A stretch of 64,000 bases of DNA. Origin: Avena insularis. Lineage: Eukaryota > Streptophyta > Magnoliopsida > Poales > Poaceae. Location of the stretch: assembly GCA_023614405.1 (NCBI GenBank), contig CM042697.1, forward strand, positions 469,074,792-469,138,791, given 5' to 3'. Every line of letters starts with the position of its first letter. Position 1 is the first letter of the stretch. The position numbers were made by a program, and so were the translations under genes. Shown piece by piece: positions 35,678 to 46,610 of the stretch. The notes under the pieces were generated by a model. That model ran no database searches. It saw nothing but the letters and a program-made list of their open reading frames with translations, and was not told the origin of the DNA.

Positions 35678-36364
35678 ATACACGGTAAAATAAAAAAACA
35701 CTCGTAAAATGGGATACACGGCAAAGCGATGTGTCGCACGTCCTTTCCTGCCCGCAATCGCCGGCGCAACTGACGGCATATGGTTTGCCGAGTTTCTACA
35801 AACATATACACGGCAAAATTTTGGCGCCAAAGTGTCTGCCTTCTCGCGTGCCAAAAAACTAGGATTTTTGTCAGGCCTTTGCCGTGTATGCGAAAGTTTT
35901 GTTGTGTGTTAATCAGAAAACACTCGGCAAAGAGGTTCTTTGTCGTGTATCTAAATTTTTACCGAGTGTTTTTGTCAGATACACGGTAAAATTAGGAGGA
36001 AATGTACCTTTTTAGCCCACTCATTATAGGGCTCCCTCTTGCGGAACCGTCGTTGTATCCGTGTTGAAGTGATATGTTGTGAACACGAAAATTATTTTTA
36101 CAAAAAATTAGGACCAAGTTTTAGGGCACATGTAGTTTGAATTTCATCCACTTCCAGACGAATCAACGGGAAACCGTGTAAAATCTCAGATATTCATAAA
36201 AAACTTTTAAAGGGTGGTACATGGTGAATCGTACATTGTAACATGTCTTCTATTTTTTCACGGTGCTTTGGTGAGGTTACCGACCAGATTTCCCGCAGCC
36301 GCTTCACTAATAAAACCACTTCCTCCACTCAGAAAATGAAAAGTGCATTTTCTTCTAAAAGAGT
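35678..36364. mobile_element. CACTA-like subterminal debris at the duplication junction
   Basis: Repeated phrases tacacggcaaa, acactcggcaaag and tttgccgtgtat in both orientations (35680-35995) are the subterminal motif of another grass CACTA family. No intact end or gene was found. The part after 36000 is AT-rich and unassigned. Confidence 0.7.
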
Positions 36365-37828
36365 ACAAAAATTACTTTTAGGTTCATAATATGCTATTTC
36401 ATCGGAGATCCACTTCAAGTTTATCGAGGATCAACCTCGAGCTAAGAATCTTCATGCCCGCAGTTCGACAAAGTTTAACGATAGTTTAAAATGGGCATAA
36501 GAAATTCAAAAACGATCCAAACAATGCGAAACCTTCGCGTGGTGTCATATTATGTGACATAGTTACAATGAAAAATATCAAACTTGGTATATTGATTATG
36601 TCTAAAAATAACCTTCATAAAATGACCTATCTCATTCGAGGTTTTTTGGCTTTCGGGTCAAATAACCAATGTTATGGCTAGAATCAAGGCATAGTTTGTG
36701 ATAATATTTCCATATTGTGCATACATGTGCATCATGAGATGGCGAACAATGTTGAAGGAGAAAGTTTTCCTTTTTGTCGCACCAAAAAGCCATTTTCCAT
36801 TTTTCGAGTGCAAAAAACGGACGGTTTTGTGAAGCAACCACCAAATTGCTAATTCAAATATCTACCACCATATTTTTCCAAAATACTATACCACCTTACA
36901 TGTACAATGTCCTAACAGGGGGATCTCAAACCTTTTCGTCTATCCCTGATGAAAAAGACAAATTCCTGCCGAATCGGTAGGAAGTGGGTTAAATATGAAC
37001 TATAGGTACATGATTTGATGCTCATGATTTTTTTAAAATCATTTTTAGGTTCACAATATGATATTTCATCGGAGATCCACTTCAAGTTTATCGAGGATCC
37101 GCCCTGAGCTAAGAATCTTCATGCCCGTCGTTCGGCAAAGTTTGACGATAGTTTAAAATAGGCATAAGAAATTCAAAAACGATCCAAACAATGCGAAACC
37201 TTCGCGTGGTGTCATATTATGTAACATAGTTACAATGAACAATATCAAACTTGGTATATTAATTATGTCTAAAAATAATCTTCACAAAATGACCTATCTC
37301 ATTCGAGGTTTCTTGGCTTTCGGATAAAATGACCAATGTTATGGCTAAAATCAAGGCATAGTTTGTGATAATATGTCCATATTGTTCATACATGTGCATC
37401 ATGAGATGGCGAACAATGTTGAAGGAGAAAGTTTTCCTTTTTATCGCACCAAAAAGCTATTTTCTATTTTTCGAGTGCAAAAAACGGAAGGTTTTGTGAA
37501 ACAACCACTAAATGGCTAATTAAAAATGCTACCACAACATTTTTTCAAAATACTATACCACCTTACATGGACAATGTTCTAACAGGGGGATCTCAAACCT
37601 TTTCGTGTATCTCTGGTGAAAAGGAAAAATTCCTGCCAAATCGGCAGGAAGTGGGTCAGATATGAACTATAGCTACCTGATTTGAAGCTCATGATTTTTT
37701 TTTAAAATCATTTTTAGGTTTACAATATGCTATTTCATCGGAGATCCACTTCAAGTTTATCGAGGATCAACCCCGAGCTAAGAATCTTCATGCCCGCCAT
37801 TCGGCAAAGTTTGACGATAGTTTACAAT
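36365..37828 (+). repeat. Tandem array of a ~668-bp unit (about 2.2 copies)
   Basis: The landmark catcggagatcc recurs at 36400, 37067 and 37736 (periods 667 and 669). Full units include cctatctcattcgagg, acatgtgcatcatgagatgg and caacagggggatct-type phrases. The third copy stops at about 37826. The related copy at 25431-25915 lies inside the CACTA element. Confidence 0.93.
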
Positions 37829-37930
37829 GTAGTTCATATGGAGGACGATCCTACCTCATATGAAGAAGCCATGAGTAGCCCTCACTCAGCCAAGTGGGTA
37901 GAGGCAATGGAACAGAGTGATACTAGATTA
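37826..37930 (+). mobile_element. Copia retrotransposon pol fragment (~35 codons)
   Basis: The frame reads EDDPTSYEEAMSSPHSAKWV and EAMEQ, the conserved stretch before the reverse transcriptase of Ty1/copia polyproteins. It is fused directly to the third unit of the 668-bp array and has no LTR nearby, so it is a scrap. Confidence 0.85.
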
Positions 37931-38334
37931 CTAGTTTATATTACATAAAGCAAAAAGGCTGTAAAATAGTGCTACATATAGTCTATGTGTCTCGTTTCGC
38001 ACGGTCGATTTTAGTTCCAATAAATCATATTCTTTGCATACCTCTGCTTTGGACCGACGTCCTATTCTTTGCATTCTTGCAAAATATTCGTCCAAAGTTA
38101 GCCGAAAATAACTTCGCTTTCATGTCCCTTTTTATATAAATCTGGTTTTACAGGTTACACGCATCCGTTTTTCATCAAAAGTAAAAAGAAAAAGTTGCGT
38201 CACCCGAGATCAATTAGCCCGACCAGAACACACGCTCACAGCCAGCTAGCGCCCCCTTGCCTTGCCTCCCGCCCCAAGTTTCTCCCTCTCACACACGGCT
38301 GTCTTCCTTCCCAAGCACACAACACACTCTTTCC

Positions 38335-38340
38335 TATAAA
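38335..38340 (+). promoter_or_regulatory. TATA box of RIN4/NOI-like gene copy 2
   Basis: ttcctataaattcac about 115 bp before the start codon at 38455, conserved with copy 1. Confidence 0.7.
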
Positions 38341-38454
38341 TTCACACCACCGCCTTCCCTGAGTCCAGTACTATATATACTTGGTGACTAGCTCCTGTGT
38401 GCTTATACAGCCAAGTAAGTCACCGGGCTCACGATTACTGGTCAAGGACCTACA

Positions 38455-40461
38455 ATGGAGGTATGTATATATGGTTCCCTGACTATCATCAAGAACTGAC
38501 ATTGCGTTTGTTTACCATGGCTGATGGTTACACATGCTGATATGTGCCCCGATCGATCTATTTCGCAGGATGCGAGAGGGACTATACAGTACCGGCAGAG
38601 GATACCGGCTTTTGGGGAATGGAACTACGACCACGGCGTCGACGACTGGTCCATGCTCACCCAGCGCTTCGAGTCCCCGAAGACGATGCAGATCCCCTTT
38701 CCCGTTCACAAACAACCCTGCCGCAAGGTAGATATATAGATTTATTAATCCCTTCCATTTTGTGCAAAATTATTATATGCAGATGTAAGTTCTCCATTCC
38801 TCTGCAGTCATATCTTCAAATTAGCATTATCTTGAAATTCATATGATCTAGGATGCTACATATATACGATCTATCTTAGCTACGTGATTATTATTTTTAT
38901 GCGGGGGTGATTAATTAATTAATAGCGTTCCCTACAAAAAAAGATTAATAGTGTTGGGAATAACATTACCACTTCTCCGGCTAGAATCCACTCAATCCTT
39001 GCTCTGGAAGCTAAAATCAGTCCTGGGCTTGCAGCATACTCCAAACTCTTTAGTCAATGGTCAGCAGTCCTGTGGCTACTGCACACCAGTGCATTGGGCC
39101 CACGCATGCATAGACACAGAGATCTAGCTTTTGTGCGGGCCCCACCTTGCATTCCTTGCCAAGCACACCTCACAGAGGTGCTCTATGGTTTCGAAGTCTC
39201 GATCTTGAAGAAAACGTACGTGTGCAGAGGGCGAGAGCAAGCCGCCGGAGGCGCGTCCCAGCGTTCGGAGAGTGGAACAACGACCACAGCAACGGCCACG
39301 GCGAGGGCGGCTGGACGGCGGCAGTGAACCAGTGCTTCGAGCCTGCCGTGGCGGCACACAGATCACTCAAACAGGTACGTCTAACTTGTTACTACGAGGT
39401 ACAACAACTGTCTGTCCGTTTGAAATCTATATATGCATGAGTGCTTCTGCGGCAGGTCAGGGACGACAATGGCGTCGTCGCCATGGGGATGCAGCAGCAC
39501 AAGGCCTGGGTGGCGGACTCCGGACCCCTTGAGTCGTTGATGGAACCCTTCTCCTTCACGGTGGTCGAAGCTGTTGACGACGACCTGTACGAGGTCCCAG
39601 CGGACATGCTGTGCGGCAAGTCAATGCGACGGGTATGTAATTTTGAGCACAAGCAACAAGCAAGTTTACAACTCATGAAATTAACGGAAATCGTTTTCCG
39701 CTCAAGGGTGCATTTGCACCCATTTTGAGAAAACATATTTTAGAATGTTAAAAAATTCGAAGAAAATATCTACATGTATATTCAAAGATTTTATGTCTAT
39801 TCACAAGTTTTTGGGATGAAAAAATATTTTATTTGTCATGTATAAAAAAGACAAAAAATGTCACGTGAGTATGACTATTCACAGGATATTTTTTATCTTT
39901 TTTGCACGGGATACGTAAAATGTTATTTCATTCTAAAAACTTATGAACATACATAAAATGTTCGAATGTATATGTAAACATATTTTTTGAATTTTTTGAT
40001 ATTTTCGAAACATTTTTTTTTATAATGGGTGCAAATGCACCGGTGAGCCGAATTGCCACCTCCATAAAATTAAGTGGTCATGAATATGATCGATGTGCAC
40101 TTCAGTAATGTACATCTGGATTATATAACGATTAAGGCCGGCTAGTTTTCGACAAACACAAGAAACTCCATTGGTCCTATACATCAACAATTCTTGCTCC
40201 GGTTTGCAACAAATTAAGTACAGTAAAAAAATTTACTAGCCATTTAACTTTGCAGTCAATGCACTGTAGTACTACTATGGAAAACTTTTCCTGTTGGTCA
40301 ACTGCTGGAAATTCTCCTGCACGTTACGAGTCTTTGAAATACAGTTAATTTCAGTTTTTATTAAACGCCGCCTAATTTTCTTGTTCAATTCATTGCAGAG
40401 GGGCAGGACATGTCTGAGGAGCCTGCTGACGAGGTGCTTCGGCCTCAACTGCTTCGGCTAA
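38455..40461 (+). CDS. RIN4/NOI-like protein (AvrRpt-cleavage type), copy 2, 183 aa
   Basis: Exons 38455-38460, 38569-38727, 39228-39374, 39456-39632 and 40399-40461 join in frame to 183 residues. NOI-like repeat 1 is at about residues 13-38 (RIPAFGEWN...LTQRFES) and repeat 2 at about 64-95 (RVPAFGEWN...NQCFEPA); both contain the PxFGxW core of the RIN4/NOI domain (PF05627). The rest has a Gly-Met-Gln stretch, EAVDDDLYEVPADML and a basic tail ending in RCFGLNCFG, with Cys176 and Cys181 as likely acylation sites. RIN4-type proteins sit on the inner plasma membrane and regulate immune receptors; that role is inferred here. It is the only one of the two copies with normal introns (108, 500, 81 and 766 bp; the last enlarged by a MITE), so it is the better candidate for the functional gene. 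The 2-codon first exon is unusual but conserved in copy 1. Confidence 0.87.
39685..40066. mobile_element. Mutator-like MITE in intron 4 of copy 2 (382 bp)
   Basis: Terminal parts pair imperfectly (ccgctcaagggtgcatttgc on the left against gcaaatgcaccggtgagccg on the right). AAATTAA is repeated on both sides (39678-39684 and 40067-40073). Copy 1 has the uninterrupted site catgaaattaagtggtc at about 32933. The 7-9 bp duplication suggests a Mutator-like family; superfamily not certain. Confidence 0.8.
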
Positions 40462-41512
40462 TAAGCTAGATGACCGGGACGATCCAATTATACACATCCA
40501 TTGTCTTGTTCCCCTGCGATGTGTAAAAGCACCAAAGTTGCTCACATCTTGCATGCTTGTGCGGTCAAGGACTCATCATCGTTTTTGCTCTCTGTTAATA
40601 TGTTGCCGCACCAACATCTAGAGCTTTGGTACCTGTTTGACGGACGGACGGATAGAATGGTGTGGTTTTAATTTCCTCCCTTGAGAGTATGTATTGTATG
40701 TAAGATGAAAGTGCCGGGTTGATGACTATATACATATGATAATATGTTTCTTGTTTTTCTTAATGTATGAGCAAAACTCCCAAGATGATCAATTTGAATT
40801 TTGAAAAATTTAATACTCTAGTGTCCACCATATGTGATTGAATAAAGAAGCATAGTAGATTTTTAGCCCGAAAATAAGGCATGGTCGAATGAAGAAGCAT
40901 ATTGCCCCCCTCCTTCTCCTAACTTCAATGTCCATCACCTGTCAAACTGTAATTAATGTAGTACGAGTTATGCGTAATGTAAAAAAAAGAATATAATGTA
41001 GCAATTAACATCGACTGTGCGGCAGGAGGCACACACAACACTGCATTCGCCACTTCTCTTCTTGGTTCTTTTCAGGTTTATGTAATAATCAATATATAAT
41101 AAGTTAGGTTGTATGCATATAAGGGAATGCAAATATTCGGTATTTGATAAGAGCACATTGAATAAAGTCCTCTATTTATTTGAGATAAACTATAATCAAC
41201 GATATTTCATCAAACCAATCGCACATGTATTATAATATCTCTAACATGAGAATCCAATAACCCAAGGCTAACCAACTAGTAAAACCGTATACATGCATGT
41301 TCTTCATGATCGTATCCATCCTAGAAATCTAAGCTGTCTCCTGCCTAACTTTCTTCCTCTCCAATCCACAAACTCGACCTTTCCTCTCTCATTCCCCTGA
41401 CCCATGTGGCCATGCCATGACCTAAAACCCCAAGACTTAGCCTCTTACTACTCGAATTGTCATGATGTACACAACATGTACACGGAATTTGGTAGTAGAA
41501 GAATATGATGTA
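40462..41512 (+). other. 3' flank of RIN4/NOI-like gene copy 2
   Basis: Presumptive 3' UTR and AT-rich intergenic DNA matching 33336-34285. It keeps two short stretches (about 40696-40735 and 41138-41180) lost from copy 1. No gene. Confidence 0.7.
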
Positions 41513-41635
41513 GTCTCCCCGTACCAAAATAGATGTCTTAGATTTGTCAAAATTGGATGAACCTATATACTAAATAGTGTCTAGATTTATCGAAATTTTA
41601 ACAAATCTGAGACATCTATTTTGAAACAGAGGGAG
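41513..41635. mobile_element. Stowaway-like MITE, shared by both copies (copy 2)
   Basis: Counterpart of 34286-34408 with TA at 41511-41512 and 41636-41637. Confidence 0.85.
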
Positions 41636-41857
41636 TAGTATAATAATTAAGGCTCAATCTATATGTAGCATCTTTTTGTAGGCTTTTTGTTTGCTTGATG
41701 CAAATATATATCAGAAAGCTGGGTTTTATGCATCAAGAGGTAAATATAATGTAATCTTCCACTAAAAAAAGTGTACTGAATAGATGCCGAACTCCATTAA
41801 CTTGAACGAAACTAATCAAATCTAGTTTATCTAACAACATGCAAACATGTATCATAA

Positions 41858-43690
41858 TCTATATCTATATCTAATAATAAAACACGAAGTGTTTCTCCCG
41901 GTCCAACACTTTTTTGAACCGTTTTACCCTCTCACCAAAACCCATATTACGCACCAACGCCATATTGCAATTTTATTCTACACGTCGCGAGAAGGGTTTG
42001 ATGCTACCCGAAATGAGTTCAGAGCGGACTCCTTAACCTCTGCATGCGTGCAGCACTGGGAAACATACATGAGTCAGGTCCTATAGGTTGGATTGGACGT
42101 GTTACACGTGTATATAAAAGGACCCCAGATCAGGAGCCGTTACAAATCGCTCCGCATCATCCAACCCTAACATGGCGGCGGCGGGATCTCTTCCTGTGAG
42201 CCGTGAGTGGCGGCATGCCGAACCTGAGTTCAAGGTCATGGAGATCGACCGGTACTGCATCATGACGGCTAGCACAGAGATTTTCCGTGACGGCGAGCCA
42301 GTGAAGAGGTCGGACCAGGAGAGGTCGACGACGACCTGATCAAGGAGCTGGACAAGCTAACCCGCAAATCTTCAAGTCCATCGGCATCAAATCTCCAAGG
42401 TGCAGATTAATGAATGGCTAATGGAAATAATTAGCAACTACAACACGACGTGCAAGGTGATGACTCAAAGATGAATTGAGGAGGTCAACACTGATACATG
42501 TACGTGGTTGTAAACTTGTAATATGTCGCACAAACTTGGAACTTCAGCAACGGCGTGGAGGCTTCAATAATCATGTTTTTGGGTCCCATGCATTAGTAAA
42601 TTTTTCTGCCGCTACTCCAAATGGGTGGTGTGGGAGGAGCCAACAGGTGGTATGATAAAAACCAACTTCGTTGATAAGATCGATGTTTGATTCATCTTTT
42701 CTTAGGTTTGCACAATAATTTTATATGCAAGAAGGCATCTCTACCTAGTCTATCCAAACGGTCCGAGCGTGTCCTAATCGGTCAGCGTGGACGCACGAGA
42801 CGTACGCGACGTCCCAACGACACGACCTAACTGGACTAAGTCAGGTCGGACCGACCCATTCGTGACCAAATCTGATGCTTCGATGAGTTTATTCGGATAG
42901 ACCGGACACAGACCGGCTCAAATGCAATCACACAATGGACCTTCTTCTCTTGGGCTGGCCTGTCCAATTTTGTCCATTTAAATCACGTTGCTGGACGCGG
43001 CTGGCTAGACAGACCGGTCCATGACCCAAAAGCGCAGGTGGCTCAACCCCAACGGACTAAAACTGACCGTGGTGGCTCAACCCCAACGGACTAAAACTGA
43101 CCGTTTAGGTCGTTCGTTTGGTTCTTTCCGGTGGAGGCTTAGGAAGCATGTGTTGTTTGGTTGTTCGTGTGCTGTCATAAATCAACTATAAACAATTTTA
43201 TTTTCCTTTCAGACACTATTCAATTATTCACTTCGGAAAGTTCTAGAATACCTTTAGGTTGGTTCTGTAACCATCAAATTTTGATCTGAATGAAGTATGT
43301 GTGTCGATCTGAGATAAAATGATTAGTGCAGGTCAAGTGATTATTTTATCTTTTCTCAAAATTGTGTTTTTAATTTTTAATAAATGCTGATAAGCGTAAA
43401 GGATATTGTGTTCTAATATTATTAAACAAAACCTAGAAAAGTTACAGTGTAGTGGAGTCAATTAGTGTTATTTTATTTTACAAGAAATCAATCAATACAG
43501 ATTTGGTGAAATTTGGAGAGTCTATCGTAATGTTGGTTAAACCCCAAGTATAGTCAAATTTGAGAGAAACTCTAATTTAACACTTTGTTTGCAAACTGAG
43601 GATAGGATTACACGCGTCGATTGATTATGTGGAAAAATTTATAAATGTTTGTCTTTTCTCTCGTTGCAACGACACGGGTATTTATGCTAG
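41858..43690 (+). mobile_element. Non-autonomous Helitron, 1833 bp
   Basis: The left end is TCTATATCTATATCTAATAA after A at 41857. The right end is CTAG at 43687-43690 before T, with palindrome TCGTTGCAACGA (43661-43672) 14 bases upstream. Copy 1 reads cataa|tatctctaac at 34635/34636, the exact A|T empty site. No Rep-helicase. Inside, 42171-42340 holds a short frame (MAAAGSLPVSREWRHAEPEF, then VMEIDRYCIMTASTE), perhaps a captured host exon of unknown origin, and a 34-bp tandem duplication at 43038-43103. The 42730-43130 part is rich in ggtccg/cggacc-like phrases. Confidence 0.93.
42171..42360 (+). pseudogene. Possible captured gene fragment in the small Helitron
   Basis: After a leader (catccaaccctaac) an ATG at 42171 opens a frame of about 56 codons (AAAGSLPVSREWRHAEPEF, FRDGEPVKRSDQE), ending at a TGA near 42340. 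The next frame keeps DDDLIKELDKLTRKSS, suggesting a frameshift. Helitrons often carry exons of host genes; I do not recognise the source. Confidence 0.4.
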
Positions 43691-43784
43691 TATCTCTAGC
43701 ATTTGAATCCTGCTTAATACTTTGGGGAATACCAAATTACTACGTACCTAGCTTTAGCTAGCTAGCTGGCCCGGCCTAATGCTA

Positions 43785-45980
43785 TTATCGGTGTATCATG
43801 TTCACCACAAGCTCCAGCAGAGCAGATTGGCAACGTGTATTCTTTAGCTGTTTGAACCTCCTTGAAACAGGCCTGCGCTCAGCTTTATAAATAAAGCACA
43901 CAGGTGAGACCGCTGCTGGACCAGACAGTACAACGCCTAAGGGATAAACCGGTACAACCACGACAACTGCTGGGGCAAACAGCACAACACGGACATGCCC
44001 AAAAAAAAAATGAAGACAAAGGCGAAGCGACTAGGCTAAGATGATTCGCAATCGCTGCGCCCTCCGACTTTGTCCTACCACGCTCCAAGCGCTCCGAAGC
44101 GCTGAGTACCAAGCAGCCCCTTCCCAAGGGAAGCACCGTCGGCACGGTATTGCTACCCGGACAAGGTCCTGGGGTTTCCCCCGGTACTCTAAGTAAAGTG
44201 GAGGCACAGGAATCCCGCAACGCCCTTCAGGAAGGAGTGGCGCCACCCGTAGCCGGCACCGCGTCAAGGTCGAACACGCCGACAGAGATTTCTCCCGACC
44301 ACTGCCCACATAGAACCCGACACCTCGGAACACCACCATCCAGCTATGCCACCAACTAGCATGCGCCACCACGATCTTGCAATCATCTTCACCGCCTCTT
44401 CGTGGACACTGACACGTGGCCCGATCAGCGAGGGCACACGACAACGCCGGAGTGAGGGACAGCAGCCACACAGCGCGCGGGAGGAACTCACCTCCACCGC
44501 CGAGAGGCGGTCATCGATCGGACAGGACAGCCGGGGCACACCAGACCCGGGAGGGTCCGGTCAGGCCTAGACAGGCCCGTAAAGCCCTAGCCGCTGCTGC
44601 TGCAATGGGAGGCTACAGCGCCGCATCCTCCACTCTAGCTTGCCGCCGCCGCCACCTAGAGAGAACGCCATCGAGGCAGCACACCGGCCCGCCCAAGCCC
44701 ATCTGGGCCCGCTCGAGCCCATCTAGGCCCGAGGGTGCCCAGATTCGAGTCGGGGACGGACTCCAGCAGAGCTCCCCGCCATGGCGGCTGCCGCCCGAGG
44801 TTGGCGCCACCGCCTGGGCCACCCGGCCGCGCCGGACCAGGGCCTCCCGAAGAGCACCGCCGCCGGGGAGAAGAGGGGCCCCGACCCCCTCTCCAGGACA
44901 CGGGGGAAGACAGTTCGCCGGCGCCAGCGCCGGCACCGGCAGGGCTTCGCCCTGCGACCAAGCCGGCGGCAGCGAAGGATGGAGGGAGGTGGAGGGGACG
45001 GGGGTGGCCGGAGGGAGGGGCGGCGTCTCGTCGCCCTCGGGGGAGCGAGAGACGCGAGAGGGTCTCTAAAAGTAGACTTCGGGTCGTGGTCTCCTTACTG
45101 TTCGCTGTTTGAATGCTTCCAGATTACCAGGAAAAGAGAGGAAGTTCATGCATGCCGGCGTCAGCACCTTGCACTGATGCCGCTCTGCTAACTCTAGAGT
45201 TGCCGCCACGGTGCTCATGTTGATTTGGCTGCATAGCTCCTCCTCGCAGACGAGTTTCAGCTTCTCCAGCCCATATCTATCCGCCGCGGCGAGCACCCTC
45301 TCGGCTGATAGAGGGGCCTCGAGCAGGAGGGGAGGCGTGTCCGTGTACATGAATTGGAGCATAGCCTTGAACATCTCGGCGTCCATGTCGTCGACGCGTA
45401 GCTGAGCGATGCCGGTGGCCGTCGAGGCGAGCGATAGATCTGCCTTGAGGACGGGCGATTGGGCCTCAAGAACGCACCGGTGCGCGGGGAACGTCTCTCC
45501 GCCGACCTTGATCTCCACGTCCACCTGTTGCCTGCTCCATATGGCTTCGGTGAGCTTCCCACGTGACAAGTCGAATGGCGCCGGCTCGACGATGACAGCC
45601 GGAGTATATTTAGATTCCAGCGCTCCGGCATCCTTGACATGGTGGTCTTGGGTGTGCAGCGCGGCAGCGACCGTGACGTCGCACAAGACGGTGCGGTGAG
45701 GCAGTCGTCCCTGCTGAGATGCTTCTCCTTGTGGAGGGCGTCGTGTTTGATGAAATCAAACCAGCCCCAGCCGGCGGCCGTCCCCGGTGAAGCGGAACTC
45801 TGTTGTGGCATGACTGTATGTTGGCTTGGACAACTCGTCGAGTATACTCAACTCCATCTTTGCCGTGGCATCCCTGGTGATTGCGTGGCTGGCATGTTCC
45901 AAGAAGAAGGAGATGTAGCCTTGGTGACCCTCGTCATAGCCGTTGGGATAGCACATGATACGCCAGTTAGGTCTGGACAT
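43785..45980 (-). pseudogene. MATH-BTB protein gene, disrupted
   Basis: In grasses MATH-BTB proteins are substrate adaptors of CUL3 ubiquitin ligases. On the minus strand 45980-45756 encodes the MATH part (WRIMCYPNGYDEGHQGYISF...ELSILDELS), followed after a frameshift (about 45780) by GWGWFDFIKHDALHKEKHL, and after a second (about 45690) by CDVTVAAAL, then the BTB domain (VDVEIKVGGETFPAHRCVLE, DMDAEMFKAMLQFMYTDTPP) and the BACK-like tail (LAERHQCKVLTPACMNFLS). The frame breaks at FPGNLEAFKQ, where a LINE-like element sits (43857-45103). Beyond it the frame resumes as FKQLKNTRCQSALLELVV to a stop at 43785-43787. The N-terminus is cut by hAT-like DNA at about 45969; the ATG at 45980 lies in that repeat. 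Dead by four independent lesions. Confidence 0.93.
43857..45103 (-). mobile_element. LINE-like non-autonomous retroelement in the MATH-BTB gene
   Basis: The 10-bp target GCTGTTTGAA is found on both sides (43847-43856 and 45104-45113), where the split BTB frame rejoins. The element is inverted: a GC-rich 5' part (45103 down to about 44430), then a 3' part ending in ataaagctgagcgcaggcct and tttcaagg. Such an (a)taaagc-ggcg-aagcct-ttcg tail is typical of grass LINE/SINE 3' ends. It has no reverse transcriptase frame; long open frames on either strand reflect GC content. Copies at 34802-35677 and 27361-27850 belong to the same family. Confidence 0.8.
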
Positions 45981-46610
45981 AAATCTCGAAACTTGACGAG
46001 TTTAACGAGCACTCGTTTGCTCGGTTCGTTTGAAATCGAATCATTTCCTTAATGATCCGAGCTGATCTGTATTTTTTGCTCGATATCCTTAACGAGCTAA
46101 ACGATCGAGTTAACGATATTCGTGAGCTACTCGTTAAGATCGGTAACAACTAAGGTATAGCTCACTTATATGCTACATATCTAATATCAAAGCCCATCTA
46201 AGGAAAATAGCTGGCCCATTGAGAAAGACCGATCGAACCAGTAGCGAAAGCGACCGACCAAAAATCTTATTTTTCCCGATCGATCCAGAATATTTCTCAT
46301 TTGTTGTGAAGTGTCCGCGAATTAGCAAGTATTGGTCAAGTATGTGGCACTTCTATTGATAATTATCTGTTGCTTTAATTATTGGTATATATGGGATTGT
46401 AACTATCATTTTAATTATTGGTATGCTTCTGTCTGAGGCTAATGTATTTTCTTAACGATCAGCTCATGAGCGCTCGTTAACATCTAACGAACCGAGCCAA
46501 GCTTTACTTTTTGCTCATTATCCTTAATGAGTTTAATGATCCGAATCATAACGAGCGTGAGCCTTAACGTGCCGAGTCTTAACGAGTCGAGCTACTTATA
46601 TATTTAGACG
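45969..46610. mobile_element. hAT-like repeat replacing the MATH-BTB 5' end
   Basis: From 45969 TAGGTCTGGACATAAATCTC resembles a hAT-type end. The interior repeats taacgag/ctcgtta words in both orientations (gagctaaacgatcgagttaa, taacgagcgtgagcc) up to about 46600. No matching 8-bp duplication found at the right side, so the far end is uncertain. Confidence 0.55.

Larger units (their letters stand above)
38150..44885 (+). repeat. Tandem segmental duplication, copy 2
   Basis: Counterpart of 20340-35677, starting near acaggttacacgcatccg (38151) and continuing past the place where copy 1 ends (ggggccccgac at about 44882). Private insertions are a Mutator-like MITE (39685-40066) and a Helitron (41858-43690). 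Confidence 0.93.

Noticed and set aside
44416..45191. Open frames of up to 217 codons on + over the LINE-like element
   Set aside because: Antisense of a GC-rich retroelement; no domain, and copy 1 breaks the frame with a 150-bp deletion.
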